Positions 33,038 through 44,072 of a stretch of DNA of 64,000 bases are shown piece after piece. The stretch lies in NCBI GenBank assembly GCA_963678675.1, contig OY783200.1:4290501-4354500 (forward strand), in the 5' to 3' direction. The stretch comes from Xiphydria camelus (Eukaryota > Arthropoda > Insecta > Hymenoptera > Xiphydriidae). Below the pieces are notes generated by a model, which was not told where the DNA came from, did no database searches, and saw only the letters and a program-made list of their open reading frames with translations. Position 1 is the first letter of the stretch. Each line of letters opens with the position of its first letter. A program made the position numbers and the translations under genes.

Positions 33038-36000
33038 ATGGCAGAGTTGATTGCTATTCCGCTGAAAAAGCCGTCCGACGTCGACGTGATAAAACCGCTG
33101 ACGAACGTGATAAGGTCGACGTACAACGTTGGCAGCGCGCAGCAGGACTACACCGAGGCGATCAGCGACTTCAGCAAGCTGCGCAACAACGCGCTATGGC
33201 GTGCCTTCGAGAAGTACGAGAGCTCGTTAGAGGTTATTTACAGGTATGAGTCATGATTATTAATCGACGGTCGAGTGCATTCGCACTCTATAGAGTGACG
33301 ATTAATGACGCGGGAGCGACTTGCGATTTCGAGGACACTCGAGGCGTTTTTCTCGCTATTTCGTGCTCTGAACGGTTGCCTGTATAACGTTGTACGTTGG
33401 ACGAAAGTTCCACTAATTGCTGATCCTTGACTCGAATGTTTCAGTTATTACGACCAACTTGTGGCTCTGGAGGGGAAGATACCGTCCCACGAGGTGCAGA
33501 TCCCGTTCAAATGGAAGGACGCCTTCGACAGGACGATATTTGGGGGGAAACTCAGCTTGAGTATGTTGATAATCAACTTAGTGATGGAAGAGAGTATAGG
33601 AATTGTTTTGAAAACCATTCTACCGCGAATGGAAACGTTTTCGAATTTCGATGGTCATTTGAAAAGGTTTTAAAGATGCAATTGAGTGAGAGGAAGCTTG
33701 GTTTGAGTTAAATTTCAGGAGAGATATCACTTAAAATTCTATTAAAAGGAGAATACCAATTGAACAGGTGGAATGAGGAAATGGTAGTCTTGAATCTGTG
33801 GAGAGAATTAGTTTCATGACTAAAATATGTAGTAGTAGTCAAAGAATTCTTAAAGGTTGAGGTACTTTTCTCTTGTAAAGATTATCGTTAGGGTTGATTT
33901 TTTATAGAAGGGATAGGGCAAGGAAATTGTGGCTTTAAATCTGTAGAAAGAATGAATCAGCCTACTAGAATATGCAGGAACATTTGAGGATTCTTTAGAA
34001 ATAGAGGTACTTCTCTTCTCTCTGTATCTGCTATCTCTAGGGTTGATTTTCGGTCGAAGGGGTGAAGTGAGCAACTCGCGGCTTTGAATATTTAAAAAGA
34101 ACGAGTTGCCCTACTAGAATATGCAGTAATATCCGAAATTTCTTCAGGATTAGACGTACTTCACTCTTGTACCTGCTACTGTAATAGTTGATTTCCGGTC
34201 GAAAGGGTGGAGTGAGGAAATCGTAGCTTTGAATCTGCAAGGAAAATAAATTACCCTACCAGAATATGCAGTAATACTCAAAGATTCTTTAAAGATAGAG
34301 GTACTTCTCTCTTGTATTTGTTATCGTAAAAGTTGATTTCCGGTTGAAAGGGTGGGACGAGAAAGTCGTAGTTTTGAATCTGAGAAGAGAATGAGTCAGC
34401 CTACTAGAAAATGCAGGAACATTTGAGGATTCTTCAGAAATAGAGATACTTCTCTCTTGCGTCTGCTATTGTAAGGGTTGATTTCCGCTCAAAGGGATGA
34501 AGTGAGGAAATCCTAGCTTTGAATCTATAAGTAGAGTAAATGGCCCTACCAGAATATGCGGTAATACACAAAAATTCTTTAAGAATAGAGGTACTTCTCT
34601 CTTGTATTTGTTATCGTAAAAGTTGATTTCCGGTTAAAAGAGTGGGATGAGAAAGTCATAGTTTTGAATCTGATGAAAGAAATAGTCAGCCTACTAGAAA
34701 ATGCAGGAACATTTGAGGATTCTTCAGAAATAGAGATACTTCTCTCTTGCATCTGCTATTGTAAGGGTTGATTTCCGCTCAAAGGGATGAAGTGAGGAAA
34801 TCCTAGCTTTGAATCTATAAGAAGAATAAATGACCCTACCAGAATATGCAGTAATACTCAAAGATTCTTTAAAGATAGAGGTACTTCTCTCTTGTATTCG
34901 TTATCGTAAAAGTTGATTTCCGGTCGAAGGGGCGGGGCGGGAAAGTCATAACTTTGAATCTGAGGAGAGAATAAATCAGCCTATTGGAATACGCAGTAAT
35001 ATTCAAGAATTTTTCAGTAGTAGAAATACTTCTCTCCTATAGTCGCCATCACAAGTGTGGATTTCCGGTCGTAGTGGTGATTTTTAGACCTCATCAAATG
35101 ATATTTACGACCGCACCTTCAATTTTATTTATAATTAGTGTCATTGAGAATGGCGTCTTTTATAAGATCCGTTCATTGGCATTTCTTAATTGCAGCGATC
35201 AGTACGTTATCATATGAGAAAATGTGCGTACTCTTTAACATCGCCGCCCTACAAAGTTCTGTCGCCGCGACGCAGTCATTGGACAGCGACGAGGGCCTCA
35301 AATTGGCCGCCAAATTGTTCCAGGTCAGTGCATCGATCATCTAATATATTACATAGCCTTTCTTTTCATTTAACTTCACTATCGCGAAAACAGATTCAAA
35401 CGACACTCCCCCAAAGTTCAAATTCTACATTCTCTCACATCTCTTTGTGCAACCGAGAATATTTTCTACGAGTCGTAATCCCTCGATAGTTCCTCTTGCT
35501 TTCCCATTCTGTAAACTTTCCAGCACATCTTCTAATACTCTCAAATTATGATGCAATGACGCACAGAGTCGAATATCAGCGCGTCGCAATCAGTAAAAAT
35601 CTCGCAATTTTAACTTAACGATTCCTCCCGAAAAACAACGATTTACCCTCTCTAAATACAACAATATACTCGAAGAAGGAGCATAACGACTGCCGAGATC
35701 GAGCCAACCCTTTGATCACCGAAACGAAACGATTTCTCCCGAAAAAACAATGATTTACCCTCTCTAAATACAACAATAAACTCGAAAAAAAGAGCGTGAC
35801 GACTGCCGAGATCGAGCAAACGTTTCGATCGCCGAAACGAATGTCCAGTAAGGACAATTTTTCCCTCCCCTCGCAGCAATCGGCCGGGATCTTCAACTAC
35901 CTCAAGGGAAACGTCATGCTGGCCATCCAGCAAGAACCCACCCCCGACATGAGTCCCGAAACCCTGGGCGCGCTCTCGTCCCTCATGCTGGCGCAGGCCC

Positions 36001-39000
36001 AAGAGATCTTCGTGCACAAGGCCATCCACGACGCGATGAAAGACGGCATCGTCGCGCGGCTCGCGTCCCAGGCCGAGGAACTGTACGCCGACGCACTGAA
36101 GCTCTTCCAGAAGGATATCTTCCGCGCGTTCTGGGACAAGGAATGGGTTCCCCTCGTAAGTGAAGCGCCCGGAAATCTGTTTCGCGAAGCCTTCGCGGAA
36201 GAGTCGAAGCACCAAAGATTTGCCCCGCTTCCAGATCGCGGGCAAGCAAGTGGGCTATCGGGCGATGGCCGAGTTTTACCAGAGCCTGGTCTGCAAGTCG
36301 AGCAAGAACATCGGCGAGGAGATCGCCAGGGTGGAAGTGAGTATTGTCGCGACAGAGGCCCAGGGAATGTCGATCGACCACGAGAGACAGTCGCTTTAAA
36401 ACATTCCGAATCGTTCTTCAGCACGCGGTGGAGCTCTTCAAATCGGCTCAGCAGCGCTCCAACAAGCCCAGCTTGTTCCAGGATTACGCGAACAAGGCGC
36501 AGCGAAACCTGACCGAGGTGAAGAAGGACAACGACTTCATCTACCACGAGAGGATTCCCGACGTCAAGTCTCTGGAGCCGATCGGGAAGGCGAACGTGGC
36601 GAAGCTGCTTCCGCTGCCCGAGCGTTTCAGCGCCAACTTTAAAGGTTCGCGAGGCCCTCGCAACTCTCTTTCGCGGTCGCGGGTGTTCCGGAAGTCGCGA
36701 AGAGTTCGTCGAAGCGTTGGGAAGCTCACGAACCGCGGGGAAGACATTTTTTTCTCGCGTTTGAAAGCTTCGCCGAATTAATTCGTCGAATTCGTCGCGG
36801 AACGAACGCTGAGCGACGCTCGATGACGCTCTCCGACTCTCTTCCAGACCTCTTCGAGGAACTGTTACCGGTGACCGTGCACCAGGCGCTGTCCGCTTAC
36901 GAGATCCGCCGCAACGAGGTGGTGAACGCCGAGATAACGAAGCTGCGCGAATCCACGCAGGTCCTCAACAGGTAAACGCGCGCTTACTTACAGGCTTCAC
37001 AGATACGTCCCTGTAGTCTCTTGTTTGTTTAAGTCTCGCGAGACAGCGTCAATCTAATGATTTGTTTCGCGCCCAGCATCCTGGCGAGCCTGAACCTCCC
37101 GGCGGCCATCGAGGACACGAGCGGCACGGAGATACCGCAGTCGCTCCTGGACAAAGCCGCCTACGTGCGACAGAACGGCGGCTCGAGCGCCTTGCAGGCC
37201 GCGATGAACGAGTTGCCGGAGCTGCTGCAGCGCAACAAGGACATCCTCGACGAGGTATCCCCGCGCTTCGCGCTCGCTCGCCCGTGACGAAACTCGCGGC
37301 GGGACTCGATCGCTCAATCGTCCTTTGATCCCCGCAGTCCGAGAGGATGCTGCAGGAGGAGCGCGAATCCGACGATCAGCTGCGCGAGCAGTTCAAGGAG
37401 CGCTGGACCAGGACGCCCAGCGCCAGGCTCACCGAGCAGTTCACGATGAACGCGCAGAAGTACCGCGAGATAATCAACAACGCCGTCTCTTCCGACAAGG
37501 TGAGCGCGGAGAGAGAGCGCGCATAGACGATTGAGAGGCGGAACGATCTCTACATCGCGTTTCTCCCCGCAGATCGTCCGCGGGAAGTTCGAGGAGCACC
37601 GCGAGGGCTTCGAGATCCTCAGCATGGACGCGAGCGAGTTCGCGAGAGCCGTGCCCGCCGGCTCCGGCGTCCAGGAGAGCGCCGTCGTCTCCCAGTTGAG
37701 GCGACTGATGGAGGAGGTAAGTCCGAGCCGCCGCGATGATGAGGAACTCGCATGATTTTTTTTATTGGCTTAAAAAATAGTGTAAAAGATTACAATTTCA
37801 ACGGTATATAAACTTATGGTGTTAACATGTCGGATACCTTCACAAATTTGAGTTAAAAATGTAGCGTTTGAAAGGGCCGCGCAAACAGCGAGGAGCAATA
37901 TGTGACGTCACGCAACAGTAAAAGCGCTCTCGGCCAATCATACTGCGTTCTGGGTCGGGGCGTAAGTTGGGAGCACTCGACAGTCATTGGTTGAATTTGA
38001 GATTTAGCCGATGATCATCGAATGTGTGACGTCACGGAACAGTAAAAGCGTCTAGGCCAATCATACTGCGTTCTAGGTCGGGGCGTGGTTTAGGCGTTTA
38101 AGGCACGATTAATTAATTCTTTTTCTCTAATATAGTTACATATTATTAAAAAATACAGTGCTCCCTGGTTTTTGTAACACGATAGCTTCATTCAGTACAA
38201 TTTTCAAGGAAAAAGAAATTTCATGCAAGAGTTCCTCATTACAGGCTTCACAGTGTGTCTCCTATTTCTCTTTACATTTGCCCTTTGTCACCCTAAAACT
38301 CGATTTTCTCCTTTTTCCTCTATAATTCAATATGTTTCCCCTAAAATCACGTATTATTCAGCTTCTCAGTTGAGTTTATCTTTTCATCGTTTCTCGGATT
38401 ACGTGAAAAGGGTGAAAATGGTCAGTATTTCTTCTTTCTTTGTTTTTAATAAAATGGTAGTATAATCCCTACTTCATCTACCTTCGTCGATATTTCGTTT
38501 AAAATGTAAAAGCCTAATTTAATTAATGTTCCTTAGCGGAAACTAGATTCCCATTTCCTTAAATCAGATCGGGATACTCAGATTTAAGTTAGGGGCTGTT
38601 CACAAATTACGTCACACCTTGAGGGGGGGCAGGGAGTCACAAAAGTGTGACAAAATGTGACATGGGGGAGGGGAGGGGAAGCTTGTATTCATGACATCAC
38701 AAGTTTTAGATAAAACGGTGTATTGTTAAAAAAAATTGCATTTTTCGCGCAAAAAATTCTTTTAAAAACTGCAGTAGTTCGTTATTTCTAAAGATTCTAA
38801 TATTTCAGTCGTTGCAAAGTTATTTTGAAACAAATACAGATGAACAAATTAGTATATTATTGATATCTAATATCTCGTTTTACTTTCCCAATCACAATCA
38901 CAGGAAAATAGAAGTAAATCAGGTAGATTAATTCAAGCAAATGCGAAACATCAGACATTTTTCTTTTTTAAATATAAATGGTTATATACCTACATATTCC

Positions 39001-41859
39001 TGTAACGTTATAGAAGGGGGCGGGTGGGAAGGTTTAATTTCTGACGAAAGGGGGAGAGGGGTGTCGAAAAAGGTCAAAAATTGTGTGACGTAATATGCGA
39101 ACGGCCCCTTACTTGACATGAGATATAAATTGTTAAATTACAAAAACATCAATCGCTCAATATAATATATTAGCGTTTCATTGTATATCTTAAAAATCAT
39201 CATTTTTTTAAACCACTGCATATTTCTAATTTCTGATAGATCTCTTTTAATCAAAATAGCCCCCACCTCCCCTTTTTTTTTGCTAAAATTTCCCCTATTT
39301 CCTCTAAAACCAAATAAATAAAGACCGCGAAGCCTGCGATTATTAATCGCCCCGTTCCGCGGCGCAGGTCGAGACCATAAAGGCGGAGCGCGACGTGATA
39401 GAGAGCGAATTGAAGTCAGCCGCCACCGACATGAAGACGACCTTCCTCTCGGCCCTGGCCAAGGACGGCGCCATAGACGAGCCCAATCTCTCGGTGGAGA
39501 GCATCGGCAAGAGCTACGGGATGCTGCAGAAGCAAGTGCGCGACAGTCTGGCGCGGCAGGAGACGCTGGTGGCCGAAATTCAGGTAAGCGCGACGCGATT
39601 TCGCGTCGAGACGCACCTAATGCCTTTCCGATCGCGTTCCTCGCAGGCGCGTCACGCGGAGTTCACCAGCGAGCAGTCTGGCAGCGGCAGCTCGCGCGAG
39701 ACGATGCTGTGCAAGCTGGCGGCTGCCCACGACGCCTTCAAGGAGCTGAAAGGCAACCTGCAGGAGGGCGCAAAGTTCTACAACGATCTCACGCAGGTGA
39801 GCAGCGCCTCGATTCTCGCCTTTTCCTCACTTGCGCGCGAGCAGTGAACGGACTCTCGCATCCTCTCGTCGCGATTGCAGCTGCTGGTGGTGTTCCAAAA
39901 CAAGATAGCCGACTTCTGCTTCGCCCGCAAGACCGAGAAGGAGGAGCTGATGAAGGACCTGACGACCAACCTGAGCCACGCCGGCCCCGCCGTCACGCCA
40001 ACCATTCCGTCTCACCACGGCTGTGAGTAAAGCCTGTATTTCGCTACGTTTTCCCCGCTACAAAATCGGCCCTCGATCGTTTCACGTACATAACTCGTTT
40101 CGCAGCAGCTCAGCCCAGGCCGCAGTATAGCAACGAGGGAGGATCGCAGCTGCCGTACCCCACAGACTACCAGGGTGGCATGCCGATCCCCTACGGCGCG
40201 ACGCCGGGCGCGCCTTATCCGACGTACGTCCCGCCCCCGATGCCCGCCGCTTACAATCCCTACGCGAGGATGCCGTATCCTACGCAAGGTAAGTCCTCCG
40301 CGACCTCGCGAGGATTTCGAAACCCTCGAAATACTCCCGGCGATGCGGATTCTGTCGCTGGTGACTCTTTGAAATGTCATTTTCAAACGTGCCGGCCAAT
40401 GATTGATCAGTTCTCACGCTTTCATTAATCAGGGCAAACGTCATAGCTAACGAAGCCGTGAGAATTAATTCAGGGTGTCTAGCGGTCAGGGAAATCTGGA
40501 AACCCTGGAATTGTCAGGGAATCCTGAAATTTTTCTGGATTTTTTCTCCAAAGTCTTTTGAATGGCTTTTACGGAAATCGGGTTGTTGAAAATTATGAGT
40601 CGCTATATGGGCGATTCTCCACAGAGATGACTTTTTGGAAGTTGTGTTTTAAAAAATAAATAAGAACAGCAAAACTGTTGTAATTATAAAATTTCAATAA
40701 AACATCGATCAAAATGGAAAGTCTTCGAATGGAACACATTTAATTTTTAAATTTGTTGCATTTTAAAGAGATTTCTTTAAAAAGTGCATGCAGAGAAATG
40801 ACTTAAGAACAGAGGAATGACGTTCTTACCAGAGGACTGATTGCTACTGTGTGACACCTTGTACTTCGGTTGATGTTTAATTGTAATGCAAAAACAGCAC
40901 TACTTTGAATAAAACCAGTGACTGAATAGAAATCGACATAGAACTCTTGTCTTTCTGCATCGATATTTTAGATGCTATTGTCATCTATGAGTTTATACGG
41001 CAGGCTGTGACTTTAGCCAGAGGACTGATGATTGTATTTGGTGACATAGTTTAGCAAACCGAAGAAAAGATAAACATTTATTATTTTGGTGTCAAGGAAT
41101 AGAGGGTAAATATTTTTCAACGATTTTACTAAATAAAGAAAATGAAAGTTAGGCTACATTTTCGTAAATATGGCTTTTTATCATTATAACATTTTATGCG
41201 GCTTCAGTGGTGACAGCCAGAGGACATGACGTTTTCAATATTTTAGAGTAGTTTAAAAAAAATGGGAATATTTTTTTGCAAAGTTATACACGAAATGAGT
41301 TGACAATAATAATCCCGCTTTGTAACATACATAATGAAACAATATTTATTTGTTCTATTAATGTTAAATACGCGGTGACAGCAAAAAGTAACTGTTGCAG
41401 AGAATCACCCATATCGCGTTGCTGCGTTACTATAGCTCCGATCGTTCGGAAAGTGTACGCTCTTATCGGGCCCTGGTCAGCTATATTTATGCAAAATTGC
41501 TCCAATCTTTTCCACCTGGTAATGATTGCTTCGATAGCATAAAAGAATAACTTCAGACTAGTCAGGGAAAAGTACATAATATATTGGGCCTGAAAATCCT
41601 GGAAATTTCATATTCTGATTCTGCCGAACACCCTGTAATTGTTAATTGGCTAGTAAGTATAAAAAATGATACTTTGAAAAGTCACCCGCGACAGAATCCG
41701 TGAAATACGTTTCCTCTTACGATCCTTCGCTCGCTTCCAGCTCCCTACGTGCCGTACCCGAATCAGCCGCAAGCACCTTACGGAGGCTACGCGACCTTGC
41801 CTCGCTACGGCCCCTCGCAGCACCAGCACCAGCACCAGGGACCGCCGAATCCCTGGTGA
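33038..41859 (+). CDS. PDCD6IP: ALIX / PDCD6IP, ESCRT-associated Bro1-domain protein, 15 exons
   Basis: ALIX links ubiquitinated or YPXL-bearing cargo to ESCRT-III in endosomal sorting, abscission and membrane repair. Exons: 33038-33243, 33445-33560, 35196-35323, 35877-36155, 36235-36336, 36422-36644, 36848-36971, 37077-37254, 37338-37499, 37573-37716, 39368-39583, 39647-39796, 39881-40022, 40106-40288 and 41741-41859. All are GT-AG and in frame, giving 823 aa. The Bro1 domain covers about residues 3-360 ([50 protein letters not shown]). The V domain follows ([39 protein letters not shown]). A proline/tyrosine-rich tail starts near residue 710 and ends [15 protein letters not shown] 33038 gives [17 protein letters not shown], matching the family start. 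Introns 2, 10 and 14 are expanded by repeats. Confidence 0.95.
33735..35075. repeat. 145-bp tandem array with 290-bp dimeric order in ALIX intron 2
   Basis: This is the same repeat family as the left-edge array. The anchor ACTTCTCTCTT occurs at 34303, 34448, 34593, 34738 and 34883, exactly 145 bp apart. Alternate monomers resemble each other most: 34303, 34593 and 34883 share TTGTATTTGTTATCGTAAAA, while 34448 and 34738 share CTGCTATTGTAAGGGTTG. The real unit is therefore a 290-bp dimer. The array makes up most of the 1.6-kb intron. Confidence 0.88.
37901..38097. promoter_or_regulatory. Duplicated CRE/CCAAT/GC-box module in ALIX intron 10
   Basis: Two copies of a segment of about 73 bp lie 124 bp apart. 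Each holds TGTGACGTCACG (full CRE palindrome TGACGTCA at 37903 and 38027), AACAGTAAAAGCG, GGCCAATCATACTGCGTTCT (CCAAT box) and GGTCGGGGCGT (GC box). The motifs are visible; a regulatory role is inferred. Confidence 0.45.
38243..39338. mobile_element. CAGGCTTCACAG element in ALIX intron 10, itself interrupted
   Basis: It starts ACAGGCTTCACAGTGTG and ends GCGAAGCCTG. It aligns with the 26.0-kb copy except for a 517-bp insertion at 38592-39108. Confidence 0.65.
38592..39108. mobile_element. 517-bp MITE with TTA target-site duplication (PIF/Harbinger-like)
   Basis: Terminal inverted repeats of about 26 bp start GGGGCTGTTCACAAATTACG on the left and GGGGCCGTTCGCATATTACG on the right (3 mismatches). 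TTA is duplicated at 38589-38591 and 39109-39111. The related 26-kb copy shows the unbroken site (AAGTTACTTGACAT). A 3-bp TTA/TAA duplication plus GGG ends fits PIF/Harbinger; the class call is inference. Confidence 0.75.
40346..41700. mobile_element. Interrupted inverted-repeat element in ALIX intron 14
   Basis: The left end is CGGATTCTGTCGCTGGTGAC and the right end is GTCACCCGCGACAGAATCCG. Copies of the same family without the interruption lie at about 44510-44870. A second element (40471-41635) is inserted into it. Confidence 0.65.
40471..41635. mobile_element. 1165-bp element with CAGGGTGT ends nested in the previous one
   Basis: It starts CAGGGTGTCTAGCGGTCAGG and ends GAACACCCTG. TAATT is present on both sides (40466-40470 and 41636-41640), and the family copy near 44735 shows the unbroken GAGAATTAATTGTT in reverse orientation. 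It contains the CAGGGAAAT/CCCTGGAA style of sequence that is dispersed over the window (5830, 12340, 27180, 56030 and 62350). Confidence 0.65.
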
Positions 41860-42342
41860 GCGTCCGCGCAGCCCTCGGCGGCGGAGCAAATCAAACGCGA
41901 TATCAGCGAACAAAAAATCTAGATTTAAGAGGAGCGGGCATCGCTTAGTTACGAATCCACGATAAATCCGAGTAGGAAACTCTCTTTTATCGTGGAGCTT
42001 GTTGCGGTCGGTGAAGGGGTGGGCTCTCTGAGTGCGAAGCCGAAGACACGAGACGCCCTCGCGGAATCGTAACGCCGAGGGACTTCCCCGCGGTGCGCCT
42101 CGCTCCGTCGACTTGTGATAGCAGTCTGCCTTAGCTGAGCCGCGTGTTGAAGGAAGCATAATAAAAGAAAACCTAGCGTTCGAGGGTCTTTTGCTTGTCG
42201 ACGAGTGTTTGGACGTGAACGATTATCGCTTTCTCGGCGGGAGAGCGCCGTAAGGAAACCGCGTATTTTTCGTACCAATCGCATTTAACGGACCGCGAGT
42301 CGGCGATAACGTTTACAATGGAGAGTCGTATATGAAAGTTTG

Positions 42343-42352
42343 AATAAATAAA
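42343..42352 (+). terminator. Poly(A) signals of ALIX
   Basis: Two overlapping AATAAA hexamers lie about 485 bp after the ALIX stop. Confidence 0.55.
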
Positions 42353-42762
42353 GGAATATATTACGTACGAGATTAAACTCGCGATAGTTTTATCGCGAGC
42401 CTGCGAAGGAAACCCTTGCGTTATTCACGCGCACGGGAACGTCGGGGGGAGTTTCTTCAGCTCTCATCCAGTCGAGTGGACCTGATCCAACGTTGGTCGG
42501 CGAGCGGAGGGAGCTCAAGCCTCTCGTCCTCGCTCTCGCTCCTCTCGGTCCTCGCTACACCCTCCGGGCTCCTCGAAGTGGTGGGCGGGAGCGACGCTTC
42601 CCGATGCCCGGAATCCCTACGAACACGAATCGCATCCGAATTCAGTCGAGGCTCCTCGACGGCTCGTTCGTTGCTTGCCGATCATGCGACCGCTACTATC
42701 GCGACGCCCTAATCGCATTCACATTTCCATTCAGAGGGAAGAGAGGAGGGAAGCTTATCCAT

Positions 42763-42987
42763 TCACGTGTGAATATGATGGTCGTCGTCGTTGTGGTCGT
42801 GGCAGAGGGAATGCGGCTTTTTACAGTCCAGGGGATCGTAATCGCTCTCCATCGTCTCGCCGATCATCGAGGCGCAGCGCTTCCTGCCCGCGAGATGCAC
42901 GCAGGCCCACGAGATCGCCGCCGCCAAGCCGATCGCCAGGCAGAACGCCCCGAGCCACTGGCCGTTGGTGATGCTCGTCCTCGTCAT
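42763..42987 (-). CDS. Small single-pass membrane protein with His/Asp-rich tail (hypothetical)
   Basis: This open frame encodes 74 aa from ATG 42987 to TGA 42763. I do not recognise the family. After MTRTSITNGQ there is one strong membrane span (WLGAFCLAIGLAAAISWACV, about residues 11-30), then a basic RKR cluster that would place the tail in the cytoplasm, then an acidic stretch and a C-terminus rich in His, Asp and Cys (CHDHNDDDHHIHT) that could bind metal. GC-rich codon use is like the neighbouring real exons. An acceptor-like CCAG lies about 30 bp upstream of the ATG, so a 5' exon further right is possible. It sits between ALIX and NEDD8 on the opposite strand. It could be chance, but the clean membrane span argues for a gene. 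Confidence 0.45.
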   Translation of the reverse strand: MTRTSITNGQWLGAFCLAIGLAAAISWACVHLAGRKRCASMIGETMESDYDPLDCKKPHSLCHDHNDDDHHIHT

Positions 42988-43205
42988 CCTGGCCGAACGA
43001 AACGGCACCTGGAATCGTATCGCGCCGTCGTCATGAGCGTTCCCTCCCCGAGTAGCAGAGGATGACGATTTTCAAAAAGTTATCCGAATGTAACACGAAA
43101 TGTGTACCTGAAATATGGACAATATTTATTTTTCATATATTTTAAAGATATCTTCGAGATATCCGAAATATAAATTATCTTCCAGACATTAGGTACACAT
43201 TTTGT

Positions 43206-43613
43206 ATCAACCCAGACAACACAATCCGAAAAGTCATTCTGAAGTCATCCATAGGCGGTCTGACGTCTCACTTTTTCCCGGACAGCACACGAACTAAAGA
43301 ACGTCTTTAAAATCATCCTCAAGACGTCTTACGTCCTCCTACTTTCCGACGACTTTTAGTCATAATTCGTCTAAAAGACGTCTTTCAATGATAAAAGTAG
43401 TCTGAAAGTGAGTCGTAAGACGTTTTGAAGACGGCTTAAAGACGTCTTTTGGCTTTTTGCCGTCTGGGTTGTTAACTAAAATTTCGTGTTATCCAAAAGA
43501 TGACTGTTGGATAACTTGAAACTTAAGTTATTAAAAAGTGAAACATTATACGGCCTATGGATGACTAAAAACAGCTTTCCGGTTTGTGCTGTCTGGGAAA
43601 TTCGGATAACTTT
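43206..43613. mobile_element. Foldback MITE (CCCAGACAACAC family) carrying a second nested foldback
   Basis: The outer ends are CCCAGACAACACAATCC and GTTTGTGCTGTCTGGG. The inner segment, about 43296-43471, is a separate palindrome rich in AAGACGTCTT, with CGGACAGCAC and GCCGTCTGGG ends. The same inner family occurs alone at 51275-51435 and 52575-52768. Confidence 0.6.
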
Positions 43614-43640
43614 TTGATAATCGTCATCTTGTGCTACTTG

Positions 43641-43860
43641 GGTCCCCAGTAAACGTTTCACGTTTAGTTACGCCAAAGACGTCTGTAGAACGACGAATGT
43701 TCGTCTATCTCTCGTCTAAAAATGCAATTATCTAAAGGATATAACTATCGGATAAACATTTCTTGATGATGAAAAATAGATGGACATTCTTCACATTCTA
43801 TATGTAGATACTTTTTGGGTGCTTTTTTGAAACTATCTGTGAAATGTTTACCGGGTCTCG
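43641..43860. mobile_element. MITE with CCCAGTAAACGTTTCAC ends
   Basis: The left end CCCCAGTAAACGTTTCAC matches, in reverse, GTGAAATGTTTACCGGG at 43838-43856. A second copy spans about 51440-51875 and is interrupted by another MITE at about 51592-51812. Confidence 0.55.
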
Positions 43861-43932
43861 GGGATCCCCTTACGGGCGCGATTACCTCCTGCAGCTGTAC
43901 CACTGAGCTCCCGAGGCACGGGTGCATCGCTG
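43858..43932 (-). repeat. tRNA-like repeat segment (possible SINE head)
   Basis: On the minus strand the stretch contains GAGCTCAGTGGTACAGC, which resembles a tRNA D-arm/A box. It is bracketed by CTCGGG and CCCGAG, which could pair as an acceptor stem. No proper anticodon arm or TPsiC (B box) is visible, so it is not called as a tRNA gene. Confidence 0.25.
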
Positions 43933-44037
43933 TAAGGAACGATTCGTAGTGAGCGCATAAATACAGATCTATATAGACATTTTCTATGAGATCTCTCCTG
44001 GTGTTTCCGAGAGATCTTCGAAGGAAAAATTTAGAAG

Positions 44038-44040
<3 letters not shown>

Positions 44041-44068
<28 letters not shown>
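44041..44068. repeat. (GA)n microsatellite
   Basis: A plain AG dinucleotide run of about 28 bases in the spacer upstream of NEDD8. Confidence 0.8.

Positions 44069-44072
<4 letters not shown>

Noticed and set aside
35652..36547. Minus-strand frames of about 200 codons over ALIX exons 4-6
   Set aside because: They are antisense readings of the ALIX coding exons.
41276..41577. Overlapping short frames on both strands
   Set aside because: They fall inside the nested element at 40471-41635 and resemble no transposase.
42493..43065. 190-codon plus-strand frame downstream of ALIX
   Set aside because: No domain; part of it is antisense to the better-supported small membrane protein frame.
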